From Lachnospiraceae bacterium UBA3287 (GTDB lineage Bacteria > Bacillota > Clostridia > Lachnospirales > Lachnospiraceae), in assembly GCA_002362155.1 (NCBI GenBank), contig DETN01000174.1:1-12972 (forward strand): a stretch of 12,972 nt of DNA, given 5' to 3'. The notes under the pieces are model-generated. The model saw nothing but the letters and a program-made list of their open reading frames with translations, searched no databases and was not told the origin of the DNA. Shown one piece after another: positions 6,717 through 12,972 of the stretch. Position 1 is the stretch's first letter. The number at the start of each line of letters is the position of its first letter. Both the position numbers and the translations under genes were made by a program.

Positions 6717-8363
6717 TTATGCCTTTCCCCTGACCATGGCGCATCCCTGGAAGGCCCTCTCGCCTATATACTTTACGCTGCCGGGAATGTGAAGAATCCT
6801 GAGAGAAGTGCAGTCCAGGAAGGCCTCATCCCCGATCCATTCAAGGCCTCCCGGCAGGGTCAGGCGCCGAAGGCTCCCGCATCCGCTGAAAGCTCCGCCC
6901 CGGATCTCTCTGACGCCCATGGGGATGGAAATATCTTTAAGCCTCCCGCAGGAGAAAAATGTTCTTCTTTCAATGACCTTAAGCCCGGCGGGAAGGACTG
7001 CCTCTCTTAAGGCTGTGCATTCCCTGAAAGCCTCTCTTCCGATTTCTTCCACCGAATCCGGGATCAGGATGCTTTCCAGGCTATCACATCCTGCAAAGGC
7101 CTCTTCTCCGATCTCCCTGACTCCCTCCGGGACTCTCACGTCTCCTCCCAGCCCTAAATATCCGTAAAGGACGCCTGCAAAGATCACAAAGCCTTCAGGA
7201 CCCGCAAGGCCCGGGCATCCGAAAAAGGCGTTCTTTCCCGCGTCTTTGCAGCCTGCCGGAAGATCAAGATCCCTCAGGGATGTACATGCCCCGAAGGCAT
7301 AGTCCCCGATCCTTGTCAGGCTCTCCGGCAGTGACACCTTCTCAAGATCAGTGCAGCCCTGAAAGGTCCACTCTTCAATGCAGGTGACTCCCTCCGGGAT
7401 CCGCACGCTCTTAAGGCTCCTGCAGCCCTGAAAGGCTGCAGGGCCTATTACAGCAGTGCTCTCCGGTATCTCAATGTCCGTCAGATTTTCGCAGCCCTGA
7501 AAGGCACTCCCTCCTATAGCCGTCAGTCCTTCCGGAAGAGTCACACCGGTCAGGGATCCGCATGCGTAAAAGGCATTGTCTCCGATTTCCGATACGCTCT
7601 CAGGAATGCTGACCTTCGAAAGGCCGGAGCAGCCACTGAAGAAAGACTCTCCGATCCGGGCTGCCCTGCCCCTGATCTCCGCTTCCTTAAGGGACCTGCA
7701 TCCCTGAAAGACCTTATCTCCCAGATTCCTTACGCTTTCCGGGATCCTTATGGTCTTAAGGTCTTCGCAGTCCCTGAAGGCCCCGCTTCCGATGCAGGCA
7801 AGGCCTTCCGGCAGGATGACCTCCCGGACAGCGGGAGGCCCCCAGAAGGCATTCTCCCCTATTTTCCAGACGCTATGTGGGATATGTACATAAGGGCTTT
7901 CTCCCGCATAGTCAAAGAGGATCCCCCCTATAATTACAAATCCGTCCGGATCCGCCAGCAGGGGGCAGGCAGTGAAGGCGCTCTCTCCTATGCTTTCCGG
8001 GACCCGGTCCATGGAAAGGCTCTCCAGCTTTCCGCACCCGGCGAAAGCATGCGCTCCGATCCTTTTTACCTTCCCGGGGATCCTGACAGAGGCAAGGTCC
8101 CTGCAGAACTGGAAGGCCCTGTCTCCGATCTCTTCCAGGTCCTCCGGAAGCCTCACGCCGGCCAGTCTCCTGCAGTCATAAAAGGCCATCTCTCCGATCT
8201 TTCTTACGCTGTCCGGAAGGGAGACGGTCTTAATGCGGCCGCAGCCTCTGAAGGCACCGGGGCCTATGATCTCTGTTCCCTCCGGGACGCTCACATGCTG
8301 ACCGGAGCCGCTGTATTTTTTCAGTATGCCGTTTTCGATCACAAAATCTTCTGCTTTTTCCAT
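6717..8363 (-). CDS. BspA-type leucine-rich repeat (LRR_5) protein
   Basis: The 548-residue product is almost entirely leucine-rich repeats of the LRR_5/BspA (Treponema pallidum) type. After a 32-residue N-terminal cap come 21 units (the last truncated) with consensus IG-x-x-AF-x-GC-x-x-L-x-x-V-x-[IL]P-x-x-[VL]. Nineteen are exactly 23 residues long or the truncated end; two (residues 125-167 and 375-417) are 43 long because each carries a 20-residue GFVI-x-x-G-[IV]-L-x-x-Y insertion. The N-terminal cap has the same insert-like sequence (FVIENGILKKY). The fold would be an extended right-handed solenoid for protein binding. Unlike surface BspA proteins it has no signal peptide, membrane helix or sorting signal, so it is probably cytoplasmic. 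I chose ATG 8363, preceded by AAGGA with nine bases of spacing. An in-frame ATG at 8405 lacks a good site and adds a non-repeat tail. It is the first gene of a pair with the DUF2262 protein. Confidence 0.9.
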   Translation of the reverse strand: MEKAEDFVIENGILKKYSGSGQHVSVPEGTEIIGPGAFRGCGRIKTVSLPDSVRKIGEMAFYDCRRLAGVRLPEDLEEIGDRAFQFCRDLASVRIPGKVKRIGAHAFAGCGKLESLSMDRVPESIGESAFTACPLLADPDGFVIIGGILFDYAGESPYVHIPHSVWKIGENAFWGPPAVREVILPEGLACIGSGAFRDCEDLKTIRIPESVRNLGDKVFQGCRSLKEAEIRGRAARIGESFFSGCSGLSKVSIPESVSEIGDNAFYACGSLTGVTLPEGLTAIGGSAFQGCENLTDIEIPESTAVIGPAAFQGCRSLKSVRIPEGVTCIEEWTFQGCTDLEKVSLPESLTRIGDYAFGACTSLRDLDLPAGCKDAGKNAFFGCPGLAGPEGFVIFAGVLYGYLGLGGDVRVPEGVREIGEEAFAGCDSLESILIPDSVEEIGREAFRECTALREAVLPAGLKVIERRTFFSCGRLKDISIPMGVREIRGGAFSGCGSLRRLTLPGGLEWIGDEAFLDCTSLRILHIPGSVKYIGERAFQGCAMVRGKA

Positions 8364-8466
8364 GATTTTCTTTCCTTCAGGTGCCGGGTCCCTGGTCATT
8401 CTCATTCCACACTACCATAGTCCCTTCCTTTTTGCCACAGGCCCGGGGTTTCCGGATCAGTCAGGT

Positions 8467-8483
8467 CTGCGGAAAGTCCGCAG
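8467..8483. repeat. Hairpin in the divergent intergenic region
   Basis: CTGCGGA (8467-8473) and TCCGCAG (8477-8483) form a 7-bp stem with a 3-base loop. A second small one, CCGTA-TTCT-TACGG, follows at 8497-8510. Both lie upstream of the hydrolase promoter and of the leucine-rich repeat gene. No U tract follows either, so terminators are unlikely. Confidence 0.35.
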
Positions 8484-8519
8484 GCAGAGGCAGGATCCGT
8501 ATTCTTACGGCATAAAGGA

Positions 8520-8548
8520 TTGAAATCCCGGATACGTGCGGCTAAGAT
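8520..8548 (+). promoter_or_regulatory. Candidate sigma-A promoter for the alpha/beta hydrolase
   Basis: TTGAAA (8520-8525, five of six matches to TTGACA) is separated by exactly 17 bases from TAAGAT (8543-8548, four of six matches to TATAAT). The predicted start near 8555 leaves a leader of about 78 bases before ATG 8633. Confidence 0.6.
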
Positions 8549-8632
8549 AGACAGGGAAAGGTCCCTTCCGGACAGGATGGCGGCGTTTTCTTTGAACATT
8601 CCCGACAAAACGAACCTGAGGAGGAAAGATAT

Positions 8633-9454
8633 ATGAGCCTGTTCACTCTGAAAAACGGAGAAAAGCTATACTACGAAGACATGGGACAGGGGACGGAGAC
8701 CCTGATCATGATGCACGGCTGGACCAGTTCCAGTGAAATCTATTTAAAGCCCGCAGAGACCCTGCAGAAAAAGGCCAGATGCATCATTTACGACCACCGG
8801 GGACACGGAGGGAGCAAAGAGGCGAATAGCGGCTCTCCCACCATGGAGACCCTGGCGCAGGATCTGCACGAGCTGATCGAGGGCCTCTCCCTTTCGAACA
8901 TTACCCTGCTGGGCTGGTCCATGGGGGCCGGCGTCGTCTTTAACTATGTAAGGCTCTACGGCTGCGAACACTTAAAGCAGATCATCCTCTGCGACATGAC
9001 GCCCAGGCAGTTAAACGACAGCGAGTGGAAGCTGGGCCTCTACCAGGGCTCCTACACCAGGCAGGACATGGAGCGGGATGCGGGGAAGGATTTCTTCTCC
9101 CTCTATAGGGAATTTGCCCTGGGAGCCATTCCCAGGCTGAAAAAGATCCCCGGGTTCCTCCTGAAAAGGCCTCTGAAAAAGAGGCTCTCCGCCTGCGACG
9201 AGAAGGTCCTTAAAAGCCTTGCAGCCTCCATGAAGACCCAGGACAACCGCTCCGTGGTGGAAGAAATCACGGTGCCTGTCACCTATTTCTTTGCGGATCC
9301 GGGTTCCCTCTTCTCCCCTGCCCTCGCTAACTGGTACGCATCCCATGTGAAGTCCCCCTTCAGGGCTGTCCGCTTTCCCGAAAGCACCCACATGCTGGTC
9401 AGCGATCATCCCGAAAAATTCGCGGAAGAAGTAGCAAAGGTCCTTGGCGCGTAA
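8633..9454 (+). CDS. Alpha/beta hydrolase
   Basis: This is a 273-residue alpha/beta hydrolase. HGW at residues 28-30 forms the oxyanion region after strand 3, and DHRGHGGS is the conserved loop after strand 4. GWSMGAG is the nucleophile elbow with Ser96, and H253 in ESTHMLVSDHPEKF is the likely catalytic histidine. The acid is probably Asp222 in FFADPGS; the more usual position two or three residues later is not acidic, so the triad is slightly uncertain. A basic cap region (PRLKKIPGFLLKRPLKKRL) sits between strands 6 and 7. There is no signal peptide. The substrate is unknown; relatives are annotated as esterases, peroxidases or hydrolases of C-C bonds. AGGAGG about eight bases upstream supports the start. 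It has its own promoter and terminator, so it is monocistronic. It is not closely similar to the other alpha/beta hydrolase in this window. Confidence 0.9.
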   Translation: MSLFTLKNGEKLYYEDMGQGTETLIMMHGWTSSSEIYLKPAETLQKKARCIIYDHRGHGGSKEANSGSPTMETLAQDLHELIEGLSLSNITLLGWSMGAGVVFNYVRLYGCEHLKQIILCDMTPRQLNDSEWKLGLYQGSYTRQDMERDAGKDFFSLYREFALGAIPRLKKIPGFLLKRPLKKRLSACDEKVLKSLAASMKTQDNRSVVEEITVPVTYFFADPGSLFSPALANWYASHVKSPFRAVRFPESTHMLVSDHPEKFAEEVAKVLGA

Positions 9455-9476
9455 AAAAGCCTGCTTTTCTTTCCTT

Positions 9477-9540
9477 AAGCCTCCCCTCCCTTATGCGGAT
9501 CTGCGAAAGCCTCCGCAAAAAGGCCGGGGAGGCTTTTTAA
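9477..9540 (+). terminator. Nested stem-loop terminator of the hydrolase gene
   Basis: AAGCCTCCCC (9477-9486) and GGGGAGGCTT (9526-9535) form a perfect 10-bp outer stem followed by TTTAA. The 39-base interior carries its own 6-bp hairpin, TGCGGA (9494-9499) with TCCGCA (9512-9517). Confidence 0.8.
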
Positions 9541-9590
9541 ACCAGCAGATACTATATTCTCTCCTTTCCGGGTGCTACCATATCTTCTGA

Positions 9591-9609
9591 GCCGGGATAT
9601 GAGCCCGGC
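9591..9609. repeat. Inverted repeat in the clpX leader
   Basis: GCCGGG (9591-9596) and CCCGGC (9604-9609) form a 6-bp stem around ATATGAG, about 65 bases before the clpX start. The 133 bases between the preceding terminator and clpX show no clear promoter; TATATT at 9553 has no matching -35. I see no CtsR- or CIRCE-type operator. Confidence 0.3.
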
Positions 9610-9673
9610 GCCGGTGACAGGAATTTCTCCAGGAAGCCCCTGCCAGAGAATCGGCCTGAAAGGAGGGACTTAT

Positions 9674-10966
9674 ATGGCTGAGGAAAAAGATAAAAAGATG
9701 ACAGCGCCGGGCCAGGTCTGCGTATCCTGCCTGGGGCCCATCGGAGGAGCAAGACGGGGCGTAAGATATGCCTCCGGCATCCTGGTCTGTGAGTCCTGCC
9801 TGAAACAGGGCGTGCAGGTACTGGGCATGTTAAAACAGAGGGAGGATCCTCGGGAGGCCATAAGTCTTGAAGAGAGCGAAGATCTGGAGACCGGACTGAA
9901 AAGGCCCAGGGAGATCGCTGCATTCCTGGACCAGTATGTGATCGGCCAGGAAAAGGCCAAAAGGACACTGGCCGTTGCCGTTTACAACCACTATAAGAGA
10001 GTCTTTCAGTCTGCCGGAGAGAACGTCAGCATCGAAAAGAGCAACATCCTTCTGATCGGCCCCACCGGCTCCGGCAAGACCTGCCTGGCCAGGACCCTGG
10101 CAAAGCTTCTGGACGTGCCCTTCGCCATTTCGGACGCCACGGCCCTGACCCAGGCGGGATACGTGGGGGAGGACGTGGAGAACGTCCTGCTCAGACTGAT
10201 CAACGCCGCAGGAGGGGACATCAGCCGGGCCGAAAAAGGCATCGTCTACATCGATGAGATCGACAAGATCGCCAGAAAGGGAGAAAACGTCTCCATTACA
10301 AGAGACGTTTCCGGAGAAGGCGTCCAGCAGGGCCTGCTTAAGATCCTGGAAGGCACCGTGGCCTCCGTCCCTCCCAAAGGAGGGCGAAAGCACCCCGGAG
10401 ATGCCATGCTGGAGATCAACACCCGCAATATTCTCTTTATCTGCGGCGGCGCCTTTGACGGCATAGGAAAAATCATAGGCGGAGAAAAGAGCGGAAAGGC
10501 TCTGGGCTTCGGTGCCAGGGTGGGGGAGAGCCGGGAAGAAAGCCTGTCCGGCCTTCTTAAGAAAGTGACGCCCGGGGATCTGATCCGCTACGGCCTGACC
10601 CCGGAGTTTACGGGAAGACTTCCCGTGACCGCAGTCCTGGAGGAGCTGGACGAAGATGCCCTGGTCAGGATCCTGTCGGAGCCCAGAAACGCCCTGGTCA
10701 GACAGTATCAGGCCCTTATGGCCATGGACGGGGTGGAACTGGTCTTTGAAGAGGACGCCTTAAGAGAGATCGCCCGCACCGCCCTGGAAAAAAGGACCGG
10801 GGCCAGGGGCCTTCGGTCCATCATGGAGTCCGTCATGGAGGATGTCATGTTTACTCTTCCGGACGAAGAGGATGCGGAAAAGTGCGTGATCACAAAAGGG
10901 GCCGTCCTGGGAAAGGAACCTCCCCTGATCCTGAAAAGACAGCTGCCTGAGGCGCAGGCCTCCTGA
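9674..10966 (+). CDS. clpX: ATP-dependent Clp protease ATP-binding subunit ClpX (possible paralogue)
   Basis: The 430 residues cover the full ClpX plan. A zinc-binding domain has cysteines at 16, 19, 39 and 42. Then come PREIAAFLDQYVIGQEKAK, Walker A GPTGSGKT (129-136), pore loop AGYVGED, Walker B IVYIDEIDK, RDVSGEGVQQ, the RKH loop in GGRKHPG, the ClpP-docking loop in KALGFGARV, and sensor 2 in TGARGLRSIME. It should form a hexameric AAA+ unfoldase that feeds ClpP. ATG 9674 is fixed by AGGAGGG six bases upstream; the in-frame ATG 34 codons earlier has no site. Two features are odd. The zinc finger spacing (C-x2-C-x19-C-x2-C) and sequence differ from the usual GPGVYICDEC type, and no clpP, tig or lon lies beside it. 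It may therefore be a second ClpX copy rather than the housekeeping one. The AAA+ core is fully intact. Confidence 0.92.
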   Translation: MAEEKDKKMTAPGQVCVSCLGPIGGARRGVRYASGILVCESCLKQGVQVLGMLKQREDPREAISLEESEDLETGLKRPREIAAFLDQYVIGQEKAKRTLAVAVYNHYKRVFQSAGENVSIEKSNILLIGPTGSGKTCLARTLAKLLDVPFAISDATALTQAGYVGEDVENVLLRLINAAGGDISRAEKGIVYIDEIDKIARKGENVSITRDVSGEGVQQGLLKILEGTVASVPPKGGRKHPGDAMLEINTRNILFICGGAFDGIGKIIGGEKSGKALGFGARVGESREESLSGLLKKVTPGDLIRYGLTPEFTGRLPVTAVLEELDEDALVRILSEPRNALVRQYQALMAMDGVELVFEEDALREIARTALEKRTGARGLRSIMESVMEDVMFTLPDEEDAEKCVITKGAVLGKEPPLILKRQLPEAQAS

Positions 10967-11001
10967 AGGCAGATCTGACCGAATAAAAATCGCGGCACCA
11001 T

Positions 11002-11050
11002 AAAAGGGATCCGGAAGCCTGTTCAGGACAGGCTCCGGGATCCCTTTTTT
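11002..11050. terminator. Strong stem-loop terminator after clpX, probably bidirectional
   Basis: A roughly 20-bp stem with single bulges runs from AAAAGGGATCC (11002-11012) plus GG-A-AGCCTGT. It pairs with ACAGGCT-CC-GG(G)ATCCCTTTT around the TCAGG loop, and TTTTTT follows on the + strand. On the - strand the stem leads into CCTTTTATGG, so it may also stop transcription of the convergent lipoprotein gene. Confidence 0.85.
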
Positions 11051-11116
11051 CAAATGCTTTCGGCCAGAAAGGCCTTTGGAAGCCCCTCATCCGGCAGGCA
11101 GTTTCCTTATGTTTCA

Positions 11117-11639
11117 TTAATCAGCTTTTACTGTGCAGCGCCTTACCATGTCTTCGATCTCAGCATCGCCTTCGATACTGATCAGGTAGTGTACATCGTC
11201 ATTCACTGAGGCCAGAAAGGCAGGTCTGCCATCGTAATATGAATAGTAGATGCCGCCGTCCGCTTCCTTATGGTCCGGATCTTCCATGGCCTCCGCCAGA
11301 TAATCCTCGTATACCTCCTGATTCGGCACAAGCAGCAGGGCTGCCGTTTCATCCAGGTTGTCACCTTTGGCAATATAGGCGGCTCCCCTGGCAAATTCGA
11401 CAGACCATCCGCCGGTCAGCTCTACAATCACTTCGGCAGCATTGTCTGAGTCCCGGTTCAAACAGGCAGAGGCTATATGTCTCACACTGTCAGAAGCCGT
11501 GCTTTCAGCCGGTTCGCTGCTTTCCTTCCGGTACGCTGGTCTCTGCCGGCGCACTGGTCTCTGACGGCTTACCTGTGCCGCAGCCCCAGAGGGCAGCTGT
11601 CATACAGATCACAAGCATCATGCAAATCATCTTTTTCAT
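11117..11639 (-). pseudogene. Small lipoprotein gene split by a one-base frameshift
   Basis: From ATG 11639, with AGGAGG nine bases upstream, the frame reads a lipoprotein signal peptide MKKMICMMLVICMTAALWGC followed by a Ser/Thr/Pro/Glu linker (PSETSAPAETSVPE), and stops at TGA 11505 after 44 codons. A second frame (open to 11117) continues the same kind of linker as ESSEPAESTASDS and then gives a folded domain with GGWSVEFARGAAYIAKGD, a long EVYEDYLAEAMEDP helix and a YYSYYDGRPAFLASV-type strand. Removing one G from the GGAAGGAAAG run (11520-11529) joins the two as SVPEESSEPAEST. The intact product would be about 173 residues, similar in size to the lipoprotein at 3468. The GTG at 11554 that opens the second frame alone has no signal peptide and looks like a chance start. 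The cause may be a real mutation or a sequence error. The domain is unknown to me. Confidence 0.7.
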
Positions 11640-11654
11640 TATAAATATCCTCCT

Positions 11655-11707
11655 GTCAGTCAGCTCACAGGGTCAGAGGCCCCGGATCTCCTTATCCCCT
11701 GACTGAC
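11655..11707 (-). promoter_or_regulatory. 9-bp inverted repeat whose arm abuts the lipoprotein ribosome binding site
   Basis: GTCAGTCAG (11655-11663) and CTGACTGAC (11699-11707) are perfect complements 35 bases apart. In the lipoprotein mRNA (- strand) the second arm ends one base before the AGGAGG site. Folding could therefore change access to the ribosome binding site. Each arm is itself a GTCA tandem repeat. Confidence 0.45.
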
Positions 11708-11928
11708 TTCGTTTTCCTGTGTCCCGGACGGGGATCTGATTTTCTCTGCCCTGCCGATACCAGTCTATCGCATCTGCCGCCGGTCAATAAACCCTCTTTT
11801 TCCAGGCTGTTTTTCGTCCGGATCCGGCTGGTCTGACAGGCCTCTCCATGCCGCAGAAGTCTTTTTCTGTCCATAACCTCTTCCGCCTCACGGGGGTAAA
11901 ATATTGCTGACAGGAAAACAGAAGACGC

Positions 11929-11944
11929 TTTCAGACTTCTGAAA
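11929..11944. promoter_or_regulatory. Palindrome upstream of degV
   Basis: TTTCAG-ACTT-CTGAAA is a perfect 6-bp inverted repeat with a 4-base centre, about 12 bases before the GGGGGAG ribosome binding site of degV. CAGAAG and CTTCTG at 11919-11940 overlap it as an alternative pairing. It is operator-like or a leader hairpin. Confidence 0.35.
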
Positions 11945-11972
11945 CGAAAGGCCGGGAAGGGGGAGAAAAGTT

Positions 11973-12815
11973 ATGGTCAGAATTCTTTCAGACAGTACCT
12001 GCGATCTCAGTCCGGAACTGATCCGGCAGTACAATATCGGCATCATCCCTCTCTATGTCCATCTGGGGGACAAGGAATACCGGGACGGGGTGGACATTAA
12101 GCCTGATGAGATCTTCAGATGGTCCGACGAAAACAGTCAGACCCCCAGGACCGCCGCCCCGGACATAGAGGAAATCAGCACATATCTGGACAGGGACGGA
12201 AAGGATGAATACGTGGTCTTCACCATCTCCTCCTCCATGTCGTCCAGCTTCAGCAACTGCCGGCTGACGGCCATGGAGCTGGGCATGGAGGACAGGGTCT
12301 TTGTCATTGACTCCGGAAACCTCTCCACAGGCATAGGGCTTCTGGCCATCAGAGCAGCCCTGATGGCCCGGGAGGGCATGAGCGGCTCTCAGATCGCCGC
12401 TGAAACAGAGAAGATCAAGGATAAAGTCAGGGCCAGCTTTGTGGTGGATACCCTGACCTACCTTCACCGGGGCGGGCGCTGCTCGGGCCTTTCCGCCTTC
12501 TTCGGCTCTGCTCTGCAGATCCATCCCAGGATTGTCGTAGAAGGCGGATCCATGCATCCGGAAAAGAAATACCGGGGCAAAAGCAGCCGCTGCATCATGA
12601 ACTACGTAAAGGACATGGAGGAGGACCTGAAAAAGGCCTGTCCCGACAGAGTCTTCATCACCCATTCGGGATGTGACCGGGAGACGGTGGAGGCCGTAAG
12701 GACTTATCTGGAGGGCCTTGGCCGCTTCGACGAGATCCTGGAAACAAGAGCCGGCGCCGTCATCTCCTCCCACTGCGGCCCCGGAACTCTGGGAGTCCTC
12801 TTTATCGCGGGCTGA
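11973..12815 (+). CDS. DegV family protein (fatty-acid-binding, FakB-like)
   Basis: The 280 residues span a complete DegV protein. It starts with VRILSDSTCDLSPELI, the DST motif near the ligand pocket, followed by IIPLYVHLGDKEYRDGVDI. TPRTAAPD stands where most members have TSQPS, and TISSSMSSSFSN where most have SSxLSGTYxS. TLTYLHRGGRCSG is the conserved TL-x-x-L-x-x-GGR segment, and the C-terminus GPGTLGVLFIAG is typical. DegV proteins bind a fatty acid between two domains. Some (FakB) present it to the FakA kinase for phosphorylation and phospholipid synthesis. The ligand of this one is not known, and no fakA is in the window. GGGGGAG seven bases upstream fixes ATG 11973. The changes in two pocket motifs suggest a divergent member. 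It appears monocistronic. Confidence 0.9.
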   Translation: MVRILSDSTCDLSPELIRQYNIGIIPLYVHLGDKEYRDGVDIKPDEIFRWSDENSQTPRTAAPDIEEISTYLDRDGKDEYVVFTISSSMSSSFSNCRLTAMELGMEDRVFVIDSGNLSTGIGLLAIRAALMAREGMSGSQIAAETEKIKDKVRASFVVDTLTYLHRGGRCSGLSAFFGSALQIHPRIVVEGGSMHPEKKYRGKSSRCIMNYVKDMEEDLKKACPDRVFITHSGCDRETVEAVRTYLEGLGRFDEILETRAGAVISSHCGPGTLGVLFIAG

Positions 12816-12859
12816 GCATGGCCGGAAGGGACCATAAAACAAAATAAGCAAAGATGCAG

Positions 12860-12920
12860 AAGGGATTCCGCAGCCGCCTGGCATTTCAGGTCTGGTGGCC
12901 TCGGAATCCCTTTATTTTCC
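12860..12920 (+). terminator. Stem-loop terminator after degV
   Basis: AAGGGATTCCG (12860-12870) pairs perfectly over 11 bp with CGGAATCCCTT (12902-12912), followed by TATTTTCC. The 31-base interior can form a smaller hairpin (CCTG with CAGG). The remaining bases to the window end hold no recognisable feature. Confidence 0.8.
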
Positions 12921-12972
12921 CTTCTGTTCCTCTTTCTCTCTCCCGCCGAAAGACTGTCCAGGGCAGGCAGTT

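Larger units (their letters stand above)
11640..11972. other. 333-base intergenic region between divergent genes
   Basis: This gap lies between the split lipoprotein gene (-) and degV (+). It carries the lipoprotein ribosome binding site, a 9-bp inverted repeat at 11655-11707, a 5-bp repeat CGATA-CCAGTC-TATCG at 11755-11770, a TAAAAT box at 11896-11901 without a matching -35, and a 16-base palindrome at 11929-11944. TTGACC on the - strand (11793-11788) has no well-spaced -10. I see no gene in it. Confidence 0.55.

Noticed and set aside
5534..6733. A 399-codon open frame on the + strand opposite the DUF2262 gene
   Set aside because: It is antisense to a gene with a recognisable domain, a ribosome binding site and operon context. 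Its product has no family features and the long openness follows from the codon bias of the true strand.
6717..8363. Tandem DNA repeats with a period near 69 bases, considered as a CRISPR-like or satellite array
   Set aside because: The period is exactly 23 codons of an intact protein, with divergence as expected for leucine-rich repeats and no conserved direct repeats.
7875..8420. A 181-codon + strand frame opposite the leucine-rich repeat gene
   Set aside because: It mirrors the repeat pattern of the - strand gene and has no independent support.
9561..9609. Possible heat-shock operator upstream of clpX
   Set aside because: No CtsR-type GGTCAAA repeats or CIRCE inverted repeat are present; only a short GC-rich hairpin is seen.
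11552..11554. GTG as the true start of the 145-codon lipoprotein-domain frame
   Set aside because: It lacks a ribosome binding site, and a signal peptide with a good site lies just upstream in the other frame, so a frameshift is the simpler reading.

Overview
The window looks like a chromosomal housekeeping and accessory stretch from an anaerobic, moderately GC-rich Clostridia member, most likely Lachnospiraceae. This is inference from gene families and style: strong AGGAGG-type ribosome binding sites, a DegV protein, a BspA-type leucine-rich repeat protein, a UBA/DUF4342-like membrane protein, an Xre regulator fused to membrane helices, and stem-loop terminators after most genes. There are no rRNA or tRNA genes, insertion sequences, CRISPR arrays or phage genes that I can see.

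Layout. (1) 2-937 (+) is the C-terminal part of a pyridine-nucleotide/FAD oxidoreductase cut by the window edge, ending at a hairpin terminator shared with the convergent gene. (2) 1076-4461 (-) holds five genes. A three-helix membrane protein, a small lipoprotein, a hexapeptide-repeat acetyltransferase and an alpha/beta hydrolase run in that order and probably form one transcript, from a candidate promoter near 4515 to a terminator at 1889-1941. Beyond that terminator lies a separate HTH-4TM regulator. (3) 4781-5305 (+) is a UBA/DUF4342-like membrane protein reading away from that cluster. (4) 6717-8363 and 5474-6700 (-) are a two-gene unit: a 548-residue leucine-rich repeat protein followed after 16 bases by a DUF2262-type protein. 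(5) 8633-9454 (+) is a second alpha/beta hydrolase with a recognisable promoter and terminator. (6) 9674-10966 (+) is a complete ClpX-type unfoldase with an unusual zinc-finger domain and no clpP beside it. (7) 11117-11639 (-) is a small lipoprotein gene split by a one-base frameshift. (8) 11973-12815 (+) is a DegV protein followed by a terminator.

Most genes look like independent units or short operons, and no single pathway unites them. I see no convincing new defence or mobile system. The items most worth a second look are the leucine-rich-repeat/DUF2262 pair with its regular repeat geometry, the frameshifted lipoprotein with a 9-bp inverted repeat abutting its ribosome binding site, and the stand-alone ClpX with an altered zinc-binding domain.
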